From contig URSA01000002.1 of the NCBI GenBank assembly GCA_900550475.1, forward strand, positions 186,001 through 250,000: a DNA stretch of 64,000 bases, read 5' to 3'. The stretch comes from an uncultured Lachnospiraceae bacterium. GTDB lineage: Bacteria; Bacillota; Clostridia; Lachnospirales; Lachnospiraceae. The position numbers were made by a program, and so were the translations under genes. This document shows, one piece after another, positions 16,641 to 25,532 of the stretch (position 1 is the first letter of the stretch; every line of letters starts with the position of its first letter). A model generated the notes under the pieces. That model did not search any database. It saw only the letters and a list, made by a program, of their open reading frames with translations, and was not told where the DNA came from.

Positions 16641-18682
16641 CAGAGATCGATTACAGGGAAGCTTACGAGAAGGAAAAGGAAAGATGTGCCGATCTGGCGG
16701 ACAAGATTGTGGTGCTGGAAGCGGAGAAGGAAGATTTGCAGTTCAAGCTGGACCGTATCAAGAAAAACAAGCTCTGGAAGGCGACGGGGCCTGCGAGAAG
16801 CGTGTTCCATTTCGTGCAGAGACAGAAAGACAGACTGTCCCACTGCGGCGGCCCACGCGATGTGCTCCGTAAGATCCGGAACAAGAAGAGACAAAAAGGG
16901 CAGATGGTATCCTACGGAACAGGCAGCTTCCCGGATGAAGCGCGCAGGAGAGAGGAACAGGAGACGGTGTTCCCACGCATGGTTAAGATCAGCATTCTGG
17001 TTCCTCTTTGGAACAACAAGCGGGAGTTTCAGATTCAGATGCTGGATTCCGTGATGAACCAGACCTATCGGAACTGGGAATTGTGTCTTGCGGACGGCTC
17101 CGACGCGGAACATGCCTATATAGAGGAGATATGCAGGGAATATGCGGAAAGATCCGGCGGACGCATCGTGTACCGACATCTGGATCATAACGGCGGGATT
17201 GCATACAATACCAACGAATGCTACAAGCTGGCGACCGGGGAGTATATCGGGCTGTTTGATCAGGACGATATCCTGCACCCCTCTGTATTGTTTGAGTATG
17301 TGAAGGCGATCAACAGGCAGAATGCGGATTACCTCTACTGCGACGAGACGACCTTTAAGGACAACGATATCAACAAGATGCTGACCATGCATTTTAAGCC
17401 GGACTATGCGCCGGACAATCTGCGCGCCAACAATTACATCTGCCATTTCAGTGTATTTTCCCGGACGCTTCTGGAGGGGGAAGAATTGTTCCGCCCGGCG
17501 TTTGACGGAAGTCAGGATCACGATATGATCCTGCGTTTGACGGACAGGGCGCAGCATATTGTCCACATTCCCAGACTGATGTACTACTGGAGAAGCCATG
17601 AGGGCAGCACGGCGGCGGGAATCGAGGCGAAACCCTACGCGATTGAAGCGGCGAAGGGAGCCATTGCGGAACATTTGAAAAAGCACGGTTTTTCCCACTT
17701 CCAGATCACAAGCACCAGGGCATGCGCCACGATTTTCAGGATCCGCTACCGGATATGCGGCAACCCGAAGATTTCCATTGTGATTCCCAACAAGGATCAT
17801 CTGTCGGATCTGAAACGCTGTGTCTCTTCCATACAGAAGAACAGCACATGGGAGAATTATGAGATCCTGATCGTGGAGAACAACAGTACAACGCCGGAGA
17901 TCAAGGATTACTATACGATGCTTCTGGGCTGCTCCTACGAGGAAAACAGACAGAGGGAGGCGGACGGCAGGGACGGCGGTGTATTGCGCAGCAGGAACGG
18001 CAAGGTATCTGTGGTGACTTACTGCGGAATGTTCAACTACTCTGCGGTGAACAATCTGGGTGTTTCCTATGCTGCCGGGGACTATGTGCTTTTGTTGAAC
18101 AATGATACGGAGGTCATCACCGCAAACTGGATGGAGGAGCTTCTCATGTATGCCCAGAGGGAAGATGTGGGAGCAGTGGGGGCAAAGCTGTATTACGCCA
18201 ATAAGACCATTCAGCACGCGGGTGTGGTGATCGGATTGGGGGCACACCGGACGGCGGGGCATACCCACTACGGAGTCCCGGTACAGAATCTCGGGTACAT
18301 GGGACGCCTCTGCTACGCGCAGGATGTCTCTGCCGTGACAGGCGCGTGCCTTCTGGTAAAGAAGAGCCTGTATGAGGAACTGGGCGGTCTGGATGAGAGC
18401 TTTGAGATCTCACTGAATGATGTGGATTTCTGTCTGCGCCTGAGGGAGAGAGGGCTTTTGAATGTGTGGACGCCCTTTGCGGAGCTGTACCACTACGAGT
18501 CCGTTTCCCGCGGTCTGGACGATCAGGGGGAGAAGGCGGAGCGCTACAACCGGGAGTCCGCACACTTCCGTGAGAAGTGGAAACAGGCGCTTTCAATCGG
18601 GGATCCTTATTACAATCCCAATTTCTCACTGGATCGGAGTGATTATGCGTTGAAAGACCCGGTGGAATATGGTAAAATATAG
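16637..18682 (+). CDS. Two-domain GT2 family glycosyltransferase
   Basis: The 681-residue protein starts with a charged, probably coiled-coil stretch (about residues 5-45). Two GT2 domains follow. The first begins KISILVPLWNNKREF near residue 116 and has the DXD motif FDQDDIL. The second begins PKISIVIPNKDH near residue 377 and has LLNNDTE and LNDVDFCLRLRERG. Dual-domain GT2 enzymes of this layout often build alternating or repeating linkages in rhamnose-containing wall polysaccharides. It overlaps the preceding gene by ATGA, which implies coupled translation. An inverted repeat starts two bases after its stop codon. Confidence 0.9.
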   Translation: MTEIDYREAYEKEKERCADLADKIVVLEAEKEDLQFKLDRIKKNKLWKATGPARSVFHFVQRQKDRLSHCGGPRDVLRKIRNKKRQKGQMVSYGTGSFPDEARRREEQETVFPRMVKISILVPLWNNKREFQIQMLDSVMNQTYRNWELCLADGSDAEHAYIEEICREYAERSGGRIVYRHLDHNGGIAYNTNECYKLATGEYIGLFDQDDILHPSVLFEYVKAINRQNADYLYCDETTFKDNDINKMLTMHFKPDYAPDNLRANNYICHFSVFSRTLLEGEELFRPAFDGSQDHDMILRLTDRAQHIVHIPRLMYYWRSHEGSTAAGIEAKPYAIEAAKGAIAEHLKKHGFSHFQITSTRACATIFRIRYRICGNPKISIVIPNKDHLSDLKRCVSSIQKNSTWENYEILIVENNSTTPEIKDYYTMLLGCSYEENRQREADGRDGGVLRSRNGKVSVVTYCGMFNYSAVNNLGVSYAAGDYVLLLNNDTEVITANWMEELLMYAQREDVGAVGAKLYYANKTIQHAGVVIGLGAHRTAGHTHYGVPVQNLGYMGRLCYAQDVSAVTGACLLVKKSLYEELGGLDESFEISLNDVDFCLRLRERGLLNVWTPFAELYHYESVSRGLDDQGEKAERYNRESAHFREKWKQALSIGDPYYNPNFSLDRSDYALKDPVEYGKI

Positions 18683-18683
18683 G

Positions 18684-18720
18684 TGTTTCAGACGGGCTTG
18701 CAAGCCTGTTTGCTGAAACA
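18684..18720 (+). repeat. Inverted repeat between glycosyltransferase and phosphoglucomutase genes
   Basis: Outer arms TGTTTCAG (18684-18691) and CTGAAACA (18713-18720) pair perfectly, and an inner palindrome GGCTTGCAAGCC lies between them. There is no T-run afterwards, so it is a poor intrinsic terminator. It may stabilise the upstream mRNA, act as an attenuator or bind a regulator. Confidence 0.5.
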
Positions 18721-18748
18721 GAGCGAGGAAAACGGGAGGATAGAAAAT

Positions 18749-20470
18749 ATGAGCTATATGGACGAATTGAACTTCTGGCTTCAGGATGATTATTTTGACC
18801 GGAAGACAAAGGACGAACTGCTTGCCATCCGCAACAATGCAGAGGAAGTGGAGGATCGTTTCTATAAGGAACTGGAATTTGGTACCGGCGGACTGCGAGG
18901 TGTGATCGGCGCAGGAACAAACCGCATGAATGTGTATACGGTGCGCAAGGCAACACAGGGTCTTGCCAACTACATTATCAAGCGCGGCACACAGAGCAAG
19001 GGCGTTGCCATCGCTTACGATTCCAGACGGATGTCTCCCGAGTTTTCGGATGAGGCTGCAAGATGTCTGGCTGCAAACGGCATCAAAGCATATATTTTTG
19101 AATCCTTGAGACCGACACCGGAGCTTTCTTTTGCGCTCCGCACGCTGGGCTGCACGGCGGGAATCGTGGTTACGGCAAGCCACAATCCGCCCGAGTACAA
19201 CGGATATAAGGTATACTGGGAGGACGGCGCGCAGGTGACACCGCCCATCGATAAGGACATTATCAGCGAAGTGCAGGCGATCAAGGATTACCATACGGTA
19301 AAGACCATGAGCAGAGCGGACGCTGAGGCAGCAGGACTTTACGAAGTCATCGGCAAGGAGATCGACGACAAGTACATGTCGGAGCTGAAAAAGCAGATTA
19401 TCCATCCCGAGGTGATCAAGGAGATGGCGGACGACATCAAGATCGTGTATACGCCCCTCTGCGGAACGGGCAACAAGCCCGTGAGACGGATTCTTTCAGA
19501 GCTTGGCTTTAAGCATGTATATGTGGTGCCCGAGCAGGAAAATCCCGATCCTGACTTTACCACACTGGATTACCCGAACCCGGAGGATCCGAAGGCATTT
19601 ACCTACGCACTCCGCCTTGCAAAGGAGAAGGATGCGGACATCGTGCTTGCCACCGATCCGGATGCAGACCGTCTGGGTGTTTATGCAAAGGATACAAAGA
19701 CAGGGGAATATGTTCCCTTTACCGGAAATATGTCCGGCATGCTGATCGCAGAGTACATTCTGCGTGAAAAGACCAATATGGGAACCATGCCCGAGAAGCC
19801 GGCTCTGGTGACTACCATCGTGACGACCAATATGGCAGAGGTGATCAGCAAGGCTTACGGCGTGGATGTGATCGAGGTGCTGACCGGATTCAAGTATATC
19901 GGCGAGCAGATCAAATTCTTTGAGCAGACCGGCGCTCACAACTATGTGTTCGGTCTGGAGGAGAGCTACGGCTGTCTGGCAGGTACGCATTCCCGTGATA
20001 AGGACGCCTGCGTAGCGGTGATGTGTCTCTGTGAGGTTGCCGCATACTGCAAGAAGCAGGGCAAGACCCTTTGGGATATGATGATCGAGATGTATGAGAA
20101 GTACGGCTACTTCAAGGAGACCCAGTACACCATCACGCTGAAGGGTGTGGACGGCGCAAGACAGATTGCAGAGATCATGGATAAGCTCCGCAAGAATCCG
20201 CCCAAGGCATTCGGACAGTGGAAGGTACTCAGATTCCGCGATTATCAGGAGGACAGGATTCTGGATATGGAGACCGGAAGCGTGGTTCCTACCGGATTGC
20301 CCAAGTCCAACGTGCTTTACTTCGAGCTGCCGGATAACTGCTGGTGCTGTGCCCGTCCTTCGGGAACGGAGCCCAAGATCAAGTTCTACATGGGCGTGAA
20401 GGGAAGCAGTCTGGAGGATGCCGCAGCGAAGGTTGAGGAGCTGACGGAAGAATTAAAGGCGGTTTTGTAG
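18749..20470 (+). CDS. Alpha-phosphoglucomutase (phosphohexomutase family)
   Basis: The 573-residue enzyme interconverts glucose 6-phosphate and glucose 1-phosphate, supplying rfbA. The phosphoserine loop reads TASHNPPEYNGYK, the metal loop ATDPDADRLG, the sugar-binding loop GLEESYGCL, and the C-terminal phosphate-binding loop CARPSGTEPKIKF. Length and motifs match the PgcA/PGM2-type enzymes of Firmicutes. I placed the start at ATG 18749, which has GGGAGGA 8 bases upstream. The open frame extends 22 codons further back through the inverted repeat, but that part lacks family similarity. It sits 3 bases before the next glycosyltransferase gene. Confidence 0.92.
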   Translation: MSYMDELNFWLQDDYFDRKTKDELLAIRNNAEEVEDRFYKELEFGTGGLRGVIGAGTNRMNVYTVRKATQGLANYIIKRGTQSKGVAIAYDSRRMSPEFSDEAARCLAANGIKAYIFESLRPTPELSFALRTLGCTAGIVVTASHNPPEYNGYKVYWEDGAQVTPPIDKDIISEVQAIKDYHTVKTMSRADAEAAGLYEVIGKEIDDKYMSELKKQIIHPEVIKEMADDIKIVYTPLCGTGNKPVRRILSELGFKHVYVVPEQENPDPDFTTLDYPNPEDPKAFTYALRLAKEKDADIVLATDPDADRLGVYAKDTKTGEYVPFTGNMSGMLIAEYILREKTNMGTMPEKPALVTTIVTTNMAEVISKAYGVDVIEVLTGFKYIGEQIKFFEQTGAHNYVFGLEESYGCLAGTHSRDKDACVAVMCLCEVAAYCKKQGKTLWDMMIEMYEKYGYFKETQYTITLKGVDGARQIAEIMDKLRKNPPKAFGQWKVLRFRDYQEDRILDMETGSVVPTGLPKSNVLYFELPDNCWCCARPSGTEPKIKFYMGVKGSSLEDAAAKVEELTEELKAVL

Positions 20471-20473
20471 TTC

Positions 20474-21886
20474 ATGTCAAAGTTTACGATTGCAAACTTG
20501 AAAAAGACAATTCATTATTTGAAGCGAAACGGGCTGCGGGATACTTATCTCGCAGCCTTAGAACGTTTAGCACAAAAAGAGGACGAGTCGTATGCCTACG
20601 AGCCGCCGTCGGAGGAAAGGCTGGCAGAGCAGAGAGAGTGGTCGCGGACGCACAATGCCGTAAAATTCAGTATTTTAGTGCCGGCATACTACACTCCAGC
20701 GGCATATCTGGAGGCGCTTCTTGACTCCGTGGAGGCACAGACATACCCAAATTGGGAGCTGATCCTCGCAGAGGCAGGGACGGACATGACAGTACCCGGT
20801 GAGGTAAGCACGATTTTTGCGGCGGCACAGGCGGTGGAAGATACAAGGATCCGCTATGTCGCATTGGGGAAAAACAGCGGGATTGCGGAGAATACCAATG
20901 CAGCTTTAAAAGAGGCGACAGGGGATTACATCGGGCTTTTGGATCATGATGATCTCCTCACGCCGGACGCCCTCTTTGAGATGGCGGCGGAGATTGAAAG
21001 AGCAGGGGAGCTGGGGGTTGTACCGGGATTTCTCTATTCGGACGAGGACAAGTGTGAGGAGAGCGGCACCGGATTTTACGATCTGCATCAGAAATGTGAC
21101 TTCAATCTGGATCTGCTTTTGTCCAACAACTATATCTGCCATTTCACCGTTATGGAGGCAGGGCTGATGAGGCGGCTGGGTTTCCGGCAGGCATACGACG
21201 GGGCGCAGGATCACGACCTTGTGCTGCGTGCCGCCGGAGAGCTTCTCTCGGGGGAGCAGGGAAGGCTGCGGACGGAGGGCGAGAGCCGGATCCGCCATAT
21301 TGCCAAGGTGCTTTATCACTGGCGGTGCCATAAAAATTCGACTGCGGAAAATCCCGAAAGCAAGCAGTACGCCTATGAGGCGGGCTACCGTGCCGTAGCT
21401 GATTTTCTGGCGTCCCGCCATGTGCCTTGCAGGGTGGAGCCCGCCGCCAATCTGGGATTTTTCAAGGTAGTCTACACACCGGATGCCATGACGGCACGGC
21501 CCGATGTGGGGATCGTGGGCGGAAAGCCGCTAGACGGGAAAAAGCGGGTGACGGGAACACTGTATACCTTGAACGGAACGGCGGATTATAAAGGGCTGCC
21601 CGCCGGTTTCGGGGGATGTATGCACAGAGCCTCCCTGCAGCAGGATATGGACACGGTGGACATCAGATTGATGCGCATCAGACCGGAGCTCCTGCCGCTG
21701 CTTGCGGAAGTGCTTTCCGGGCAGGAGCAGTGGGCGGATCATGTGCGGGAGGAACAGGGGCGGCTGTGTGCGGATGGGCTCTCCGAGGAGGATTGCGAGC
21801 GTCTGAGCAGGGAGCTATGCCACAAGGTCAGGGCGGCGGGATATCGGATCCTGTGGCAGCCGGAATGGAGAGAAAAGGTGAAATGA
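20474..21886 (+). CDS. GT2 family glycosyltransferase with shortened second domain
   Basis: The 470-residue protein has a basic N-terminal helix region, then a GT2 domain from about residue 64 (VKFSILVPAYYTP) with the DXD-like LLDHDDLLTPD and a conserved AYDGAQDHDLVLR segment. Residues about 345-470 (VGIVGGKPLDGKKRVTG onward) align by eye with the back half of the second GT2 domain of the 16637-18682 protein. The nucleotide-binding front half of that domain is missing. The enzyme is therefore probably a single active transferase with a decayed second domain. It starts 4 bases after the mutase gene and ends with an ATGA overlap into the next one. Confidence 0.85.
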   Translation: MSKFTIANLKKTIHYLKRNGLRDTYLAALERLAQKEDESYAYEPPSEERLAEQREWSRTHNAVKFSILVPAYYTPAAYLEALLDSVEAQTYPNWELILAEAGTDMTVPGEVSTIFAAAQAVEDTRIRYVALGKNSGIAENTNAALKEATGDYIGLLDHDDLLTPDALFEMAAEIERAGELGVVPGFLYSDEDKCEESGTGFYDLHQKCDFNLDLLLSNNYICHFTVMEAGLMRRLGFRQAYDGAQDHDLVLRAAGELLSGEQGRLRTEGESRIRHIAKVLYHWRCHKNSTAENPESKQYAYEAGYRAVADFLASRHVPCRVEPAANLGFFKVVYTPDAMTARPDVGIVGGKPLDGKKRVTGTLYTLNGTADYKGLPAGFGGCMHRASLQQDMDTVDIRLMRIRPELLPLLAEVLSGQEQWADHVREEQGRLCADGLSEEDCERLSRELCHKVRAAGYRILWQPEWREKVK

Positions 21887-22851
21887 AGGCGACGATCGTC
21901 ATTCCAAATTATAACGGAATTGCATATCTGAAAAAATGTATGGCATCTTTGAAGGCAGACTGCGCGGATTGTCCTGCCCATATCATAGTGGTGGATAACG
22001 GCTCCACGGACGGAAGTGTCCGGTGGATGGAGGAAGCCCACCCGGATGCGGAACTGATCGCACTGCCGGAGAACACAGGCTTTTCCGGTGCGGTGAACCG
22101 CGGGATCCGCAGCGCAAAGACACCTTATGTGATCCTGCTCAACAACGATACGGAGATCAGACCGGGTTTTGTGAAAGCGTTGGTGGAAGCCATGGAGGCG
22201 GACAACCGCCTTTTTTCCGTGAGCGCAAAAATGCTGGATATGAAAAATGAAAATCTGGTCGACAGTGCGGGAGATTTCTACTGTGCGCTGGGCTGGGCGT
22301 TTGCCAGAGGGAAGGGCAAGCCCGCGGACAGGTACGAAAAGCCTGCATCCGTTTTCTCCGCCTGCGCGGGGGCGGCTATTTACAGGCGCTCGGTGTTTGA
22401 CAGGATCGGTTTTTTTGACGAGCTGCATTTTGCCTATCTGGAGGATGTGGACATCGGCTGGCGCGCCCGTATCCACGGCTACCGCAATGCCTTTGAACCG
22501 AAGGCGTGTGTGCTGCATGCGGGGAGCGCCGCCAGCGGCTCACGCTACAATGCGTTTAAGGTCAGGCTGTCCTCCGCAAACAGCGTCTATGTGATCGGAA
22601 AGAACATGCCGTTTCTGCAGTGGATCATCAATCTGCCGTTTCTGCTGCCCGGTTTTTTGATCAAAGCGCTCTTTTTTGCAAAAAAAGGTATGGGAGGTAT
22701 TTATTGTAAAGGTTGTATCCGCGGGCTCAAAAGATGTTTTGCAAAAGAGGGACGTGCCAGCAAGGTGCGGTTTTCTTTTTCTCATTTGGGGAACTATATT
22801 TGCATACAGGCACAGCTCTGGGTGAATCTGTTCAGGCGTCTGTATAATTGA
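21883..22851 (+). CDS. GT2 family glycosyltransferase, rhamnosyltransferase-like (WbbL type)
   Basis: The product is 322 residues. The GT2 domain starts at residue 3 (ATIVIPNYNGIAYLKKC), with VVDNGSTDGS, the metal motif LLNNDTE and LEDVDIGWRARIHGY. This is the order seen in WbbL-like dTDP-rhamnosyl transferases. A C-terminal hydrophobic pair (about residues 240-275) and a basic tail suggest membrane association. The start is ATG 21883, overlapping the previous stop by four bases. A longer frame to 21616 runs inside the preceding gene and is not used. It probably transfers a deoxyhexose made by the rfb enzymes, which is inference from motifs and location. It ends the long cotranscribed block. 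Confidence 0.85.
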   Translation: MKATIVIPNYNGIAYLKKCMASLKADCADCPAHIIVVDNGSTDGSVRWMEEAHPDAELIALPENTGFSGAVNRGIRSAKTPYVILLNNDTEIRPGFVKALVEAMEADNRLFSVSAKMLDMKNENLVDSAGDFYCALGWAFARGKGKPADRYEKPASVFSACAGAAIYRRSVFDRIGFFDELHFAYLEDVDIGWRARIHGYRNAFEPKACVLHAGSAASGSRYNAFKVRLSSANSVYVIGKNMPFLQWIINLPFLLPGFLIKALFFAKKGMGGIYCKGCIRGLKRCFAKEGRASKVRFSFSHLGNYICIQAQLWVNLFRRLYN

Positions 22852-22877
22852 CAACCCGGATAAACAAATGATACAAA
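22848..22877 (+). promoter_or_regulatory. Possible promoter before the sugar-phosphate transferase gene
   Basis: TTGACA (22848-22853, overlapping the previous stop) is 18 bases from TACAAA (22872-22877), a 4-of-6 match to the -10 consensus. The GATACAAA direct repeat covers this -10, so a protein bound there would affect initiation. Confidence 0.4.
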
Positions 22878-22888
22878 AATGATACAAA
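22870..22888 (+). repeat. Direct repeat GATACAAA x2, 11-base period (second site)
   Basis: Perfect copies start at 22870 and 22881, the same unit and period as at 3081-3099. It lies about 50 bases before the initiating sugar-phosphate transferase gene. Two independent occurrences before cell-surface genes in one locus suggest a shared regulator. Confidence 0.5.
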
Positions 22889-22940
22889 GGATGGTTATTC
22901 TTGGCTTGTAGCAGAGGGTAGGAAACGGGTGGTATAGCGT

Positions 22941-24347
22941 ATGATAAAGGATAATCAGAAGGTCTTTAACAGACTTCACCTCATCATGGATGCCCTGATT
23001 GTGATCGTTTCCTATGCATTGGCATGGGTCCTGCATTTCAGGGTATTCAACCATTTCGGACCGGAGTCCGGTATTTTGCCAATGGAGCATTATATGCGGG
23101 CTCTTATTTTTATTGTCCCTGCATATATTTTCCTCTATTACTGCAATCGGGTATATACCCCGAAACGAACCTCCGGGTACGCCAGGGAAATCTATAATAT
23201 CGTGATTGCCAACACCATCGGTCTGGTGGCGTTCATTACGCTTCTGTACATTGTGAAGCAGAACGACTACTCCCGGAAGATGATCTGCATTTTTTATGTG
23301 CTGAACATCTCCCTCACCGCGGTTTCGAGACTGGTGGTACGAAAGCTGCTGCGCTCGTTCCGGGCAAAGGGCTACAATTTGAAGCATATCCTCTTAGCCG
23401 GGTATTCCCGTGCGGCGGAGGAATATATTGACAGGATCATGGGAAATCCCGAGTGGGGGTATGTAGTCTGCGGTATTCTGGATGATTCCGTACCGTCGGG
23501 AACGCTCTACAAGGGTGTGAAGGTGCTCGGAAGGATTGATAATCTGCATGAGCTGCTTCCGGCAAACGAGCTGGATGAGATCGCCATCACACTTTCGCTG
23601 AAGGATTACGACCGCTTGGAAGAGATTGTAAGCATCTGCGAAAAGTACGGTGTGCATACTAAGTTTATACCGGATTACAACAGCGTGATTCCCACAAGAC
23701 CTTACACGGAGGATCTGATGGGGCTTCCGGTGATCAACATCCGCAACGTGCCGCTGACCAACACGGCAAATATGCTGATCAAGCGGCTGATGGACATTGT
23801 GGGTTCTCTGGTGGGAATTGTACTGACCTCCCCGATCATGCTGATCTGTGCCGTTGCGGTGAAGGCGACAAGCAAAGGTCCCGTGGTTTTCAAACAGGAG
23901 CGGGTGGGACTGCACGGAAAGCATTTTTCCATGTATAAGTTCCGCAGCATGGAGCAGCAAAAGCCCTCCGAGGAGCAGAAGGCATGGACGGTGAAGAATG
24001 ATCCCCGCGTGACCAATGTGGGAAAGATTATGAGAAAGACCAGTCTGGATGAGCTGCCCCAGCTGTTCAACATCCTGAAAGGGGATATGAGTCTGGTGGG
24101 CCCCAGACCGGAAAGACCTCTCTTTGTGGACAAGTTCAAGGAGGAGATTCCCCGGTATATGGTAAAGCATCAGGTGCGCCCCGGTCTGACGGGATGGGCG
24201 CAGGTCAACGGTTACCGCGGCGATACCTCCATACGGAAGCGGATCGAGTATGACCTGTATTATATCGAGAACTGGACTGTGTGGCTGGACGTGAAGATTA
24301 TTTTCATGACCTTTTTCACAGGCTTCATCAATAAAAACGCATATTAA
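22941..24347 (+). CDS. Undecaprenyl-phosphate sugar-phosphate transferase (polyprenyl glycosylphosphotransferase)
   Basis: The 468-residue membrane enzyme transfers a sugar 1-phosphate from a nucleotide sugar to undecaprenyl phosphate and so starts glycan synthesis. The N-terminus has four to five membrane segments (about residues 10-115), then a nucleotide-binding-like region (about 140-250) and the C-terminal bacterial sugar transferase domain (about 275-468). Its motifs include KRLMDIVGS, KFRSM, TSLDELPQLFNIL, GDMSLVGPRPE and RPGLTGWAQVNG. The size and layout are those of the WbaP/WcaJ/CpsE family. The accepted sugar (glucose, galactose or another) cannot be told. The LCP ligase gene follows after 18 bases, which fits start and finish of one wall polymer. 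Confidence 0.92.
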   Translation: MIKDNQKVFNRLHLIMDALIVIVSYALAWVLHFRVFNHFGPESGILPMEHYMRALIFIVPAYIFLYYCNRVYTPKRTSGYAREIYNIVIANTIGLVAFITLLYIVKQNDYSRKMICIFYVLNISLTAVSRLVVRKLLRSFRAKGYNLKHILLAGYSRAAEEYIDRIMGNPEWGYVVCGILDDSVPSGTLYKGVKVLGRIDNLHELLPANELDEIAITLSLKDYDRLEEIVSICEKYGVHTKFIPDYNSVIPTRPYTEDLMGLPVINIRNVPLTNTANMLIKRLMDIVGSLVGIVLTSPIMLICAVAVKATSKGPVVFKQERVGLHGKHFSMYKFRSMEQQKPSEEQKAWTVKNDPRVTNVGKIMRKTSLDELPQLFNILKGDMSLVGPRPERPLFVDKFKEEIPRYMVKHQVRPGLTGWAQVNGYRGDTSIRKRIEYDLYYIENWTVWLDVKIIFMTFFTGFINKNAY

Positions 24348-24365
24348 CAAAGGAGATTCATTAAG

Positions 24366-25466
24366 ATGGCAAACGGGCAGAATAATCAGAAAAGACCCGC
24401 CGCGGCGGGCGCAAAGGCAAAGAAGAAAAAGAGCAAGATCATTCTTCTGGTTCTGGAGCTTATGGTGGTGGCGGTGTTGGTGGCTGCACTTTGGGTTTTG
24501 AAGGATTTCGGAACCAGCGAAGGACCTCAGCTCAATGTGGAAATCAGTGAGAAGGATCTGGAGATCAATACACCGGTACAGGAAAATGAGGTTATGAAGG
24601 GCTACCGAAATATTGCGCTCTTCGGTGTGGACTCCCGTTCGGGGGCACTGACCAAGGGAACCCTCAGCGACTGTATCATCATTGCATCCATCAATCAGGA
24701 TACCGGAGATGTTAAGCTGGTGAGTGTGTACCGTGACACCTACCTGAATCTCGGCAATGACAAGTACAACAAGTGTAATGGCGCGTATAGCCACGGAGGC
24801 GCCGAGCAGGCGTTGAAGATGCTCAACATGAACCTGGACATGGACATCAAGGAATTTGTGACCATCGGTTTTGAGGGTCTTACAGCCGCTGTGGATGCGC
24901 TGGGCGGCGTATATCTGGATGTGGACGAAGAGGAATTGAAGCATATCAACAATTATCAGAAATGTATGGCGGAGGATCTGAAGGTGGCATGGGAGCCTGT
25001 GGAGAGCACCGGTTATCAGCTTTTGAACGGCTTGCAGGCAACCGCATACTGCCGTATCCGTTACAGAAAGGGCAATGACTTCGCGAGAGCCGCTTCCCAG
25101 CGTGAGTTGATTCAGGCGATCATTGCAGAGGCAAGGAAGAAGGATCTGGCTACCCTTGCAAAGGTGGTAAATGATGTTTCCTCCTATGTTTATACCTCCT
25201 TCAGCGTGGACGATGTGGTCGCACTCCTGCCGGATCTTCCCAAGTACAGTATTGTGGATGAGGGCGGATTCCCGGAGGAAAGTATGCGCGGTTCCAGTAC
25301 GCTGGGCTCCAAGGGAAGCTGTGTGTACCCGATCAACCTGACCGAGAATGTCACATGGCTGCATGAGTTTTTGTTTGACGAGACCGGCTACGATCCCTCC
25401 GACGAGGTAAAAGCAAACTCCAAGGTCATTCACGATTTCGTATCGGAGTATGTAAACATTGACTAG
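24366..25466 (+). CDS. LytR-CpsA-Psr (LCP) family wall polymer ligase
   Basis: The 366-residue protein has a basic Ala/Lys-rich cytoplasmic N-terminus, a membrane anchor at about residues 24-44 and an extracytoplasmic LCP domain (about 75-300). Recognisable features are NIALFGVDSR, the arginine-bearing VYRDTYL strand, KCNGAYSHGG, and the CRIRYRKGNDFARAASQRE segment. LCP enzymes transfer undecaprenyl-pyrophosphate-linked polymers to peptidoglycan. Next to the sugar-phosphate transferase, it most likely attaches the polysaccharide made here to the wall. AAAGGAG precedes the ATG. A strong hairpin follows immediately after its stop. Confidence 0.93.
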   Translation: MANGQNNQKRPAAAGAKAKKKKSKIILLVLELMVVAVLVAALWVLKDFGTSEGPQLNVEISEKDLEINTPVQENEVMKGYRNIALFGVDSRSGALTKGTLSDCIIIASINQDTGDVKLVSVYRDTYLNLGNDKYNKCNGAYSHGGAEQALKMLNMNLDMDIKEFVTIGFEGLTAAVDALGGVYLDVDEEELKHINNYQKCMAEDLKVAWEPVESTGYQLLNGLQATAYCRIRYRKGNDFARAASQRELIQAIIAEARKKDLATLAKVVNDVSSYVYTSFSVDDVVALLPDLPKYSIVDEGGFPEESMRGSSTLGSKGSCVYPINLTENVTWLHEFLFDETGYDPSDEVKANSKVIHDFVSEYVNID

Positions 25467-25472
25467 TTAGCA

Positions 25473-25501
25473 ACAAAGGAGCTGCCTGGCAGCTCCTTTG
25501 T
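25473..25501 (+). terminator. Hairpin after the LCP gene, probable terminator
   Basis: The arms ACAAAGGAGCTGCC and GGCAGCTCCTTTGT pair over 14 bases with almost no spacer. The 3' arm ends in CTTTGT rather than a pure T-run, so termination may be partial. Confidence 0.6.
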
Positions 25502-25532
25502 CAGCTTAAGGACATAAGGAAGGTGAGGCAGC

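Noticed and set aside
16529..18268. 579-codon minus-strand open frame opposite a glycosyltransferase gene
   Set aside because: Antisense of a confidently assigned two-domain GT2 gene, with no start signal.
23394..25433. 679-codon minus-strand open frame opposite the sugar-phosphate transferase and LCP genes
   Set aside because: Shadow of two clear genes; its His/Leu/Gln-rich translation is typical of antisense frames.
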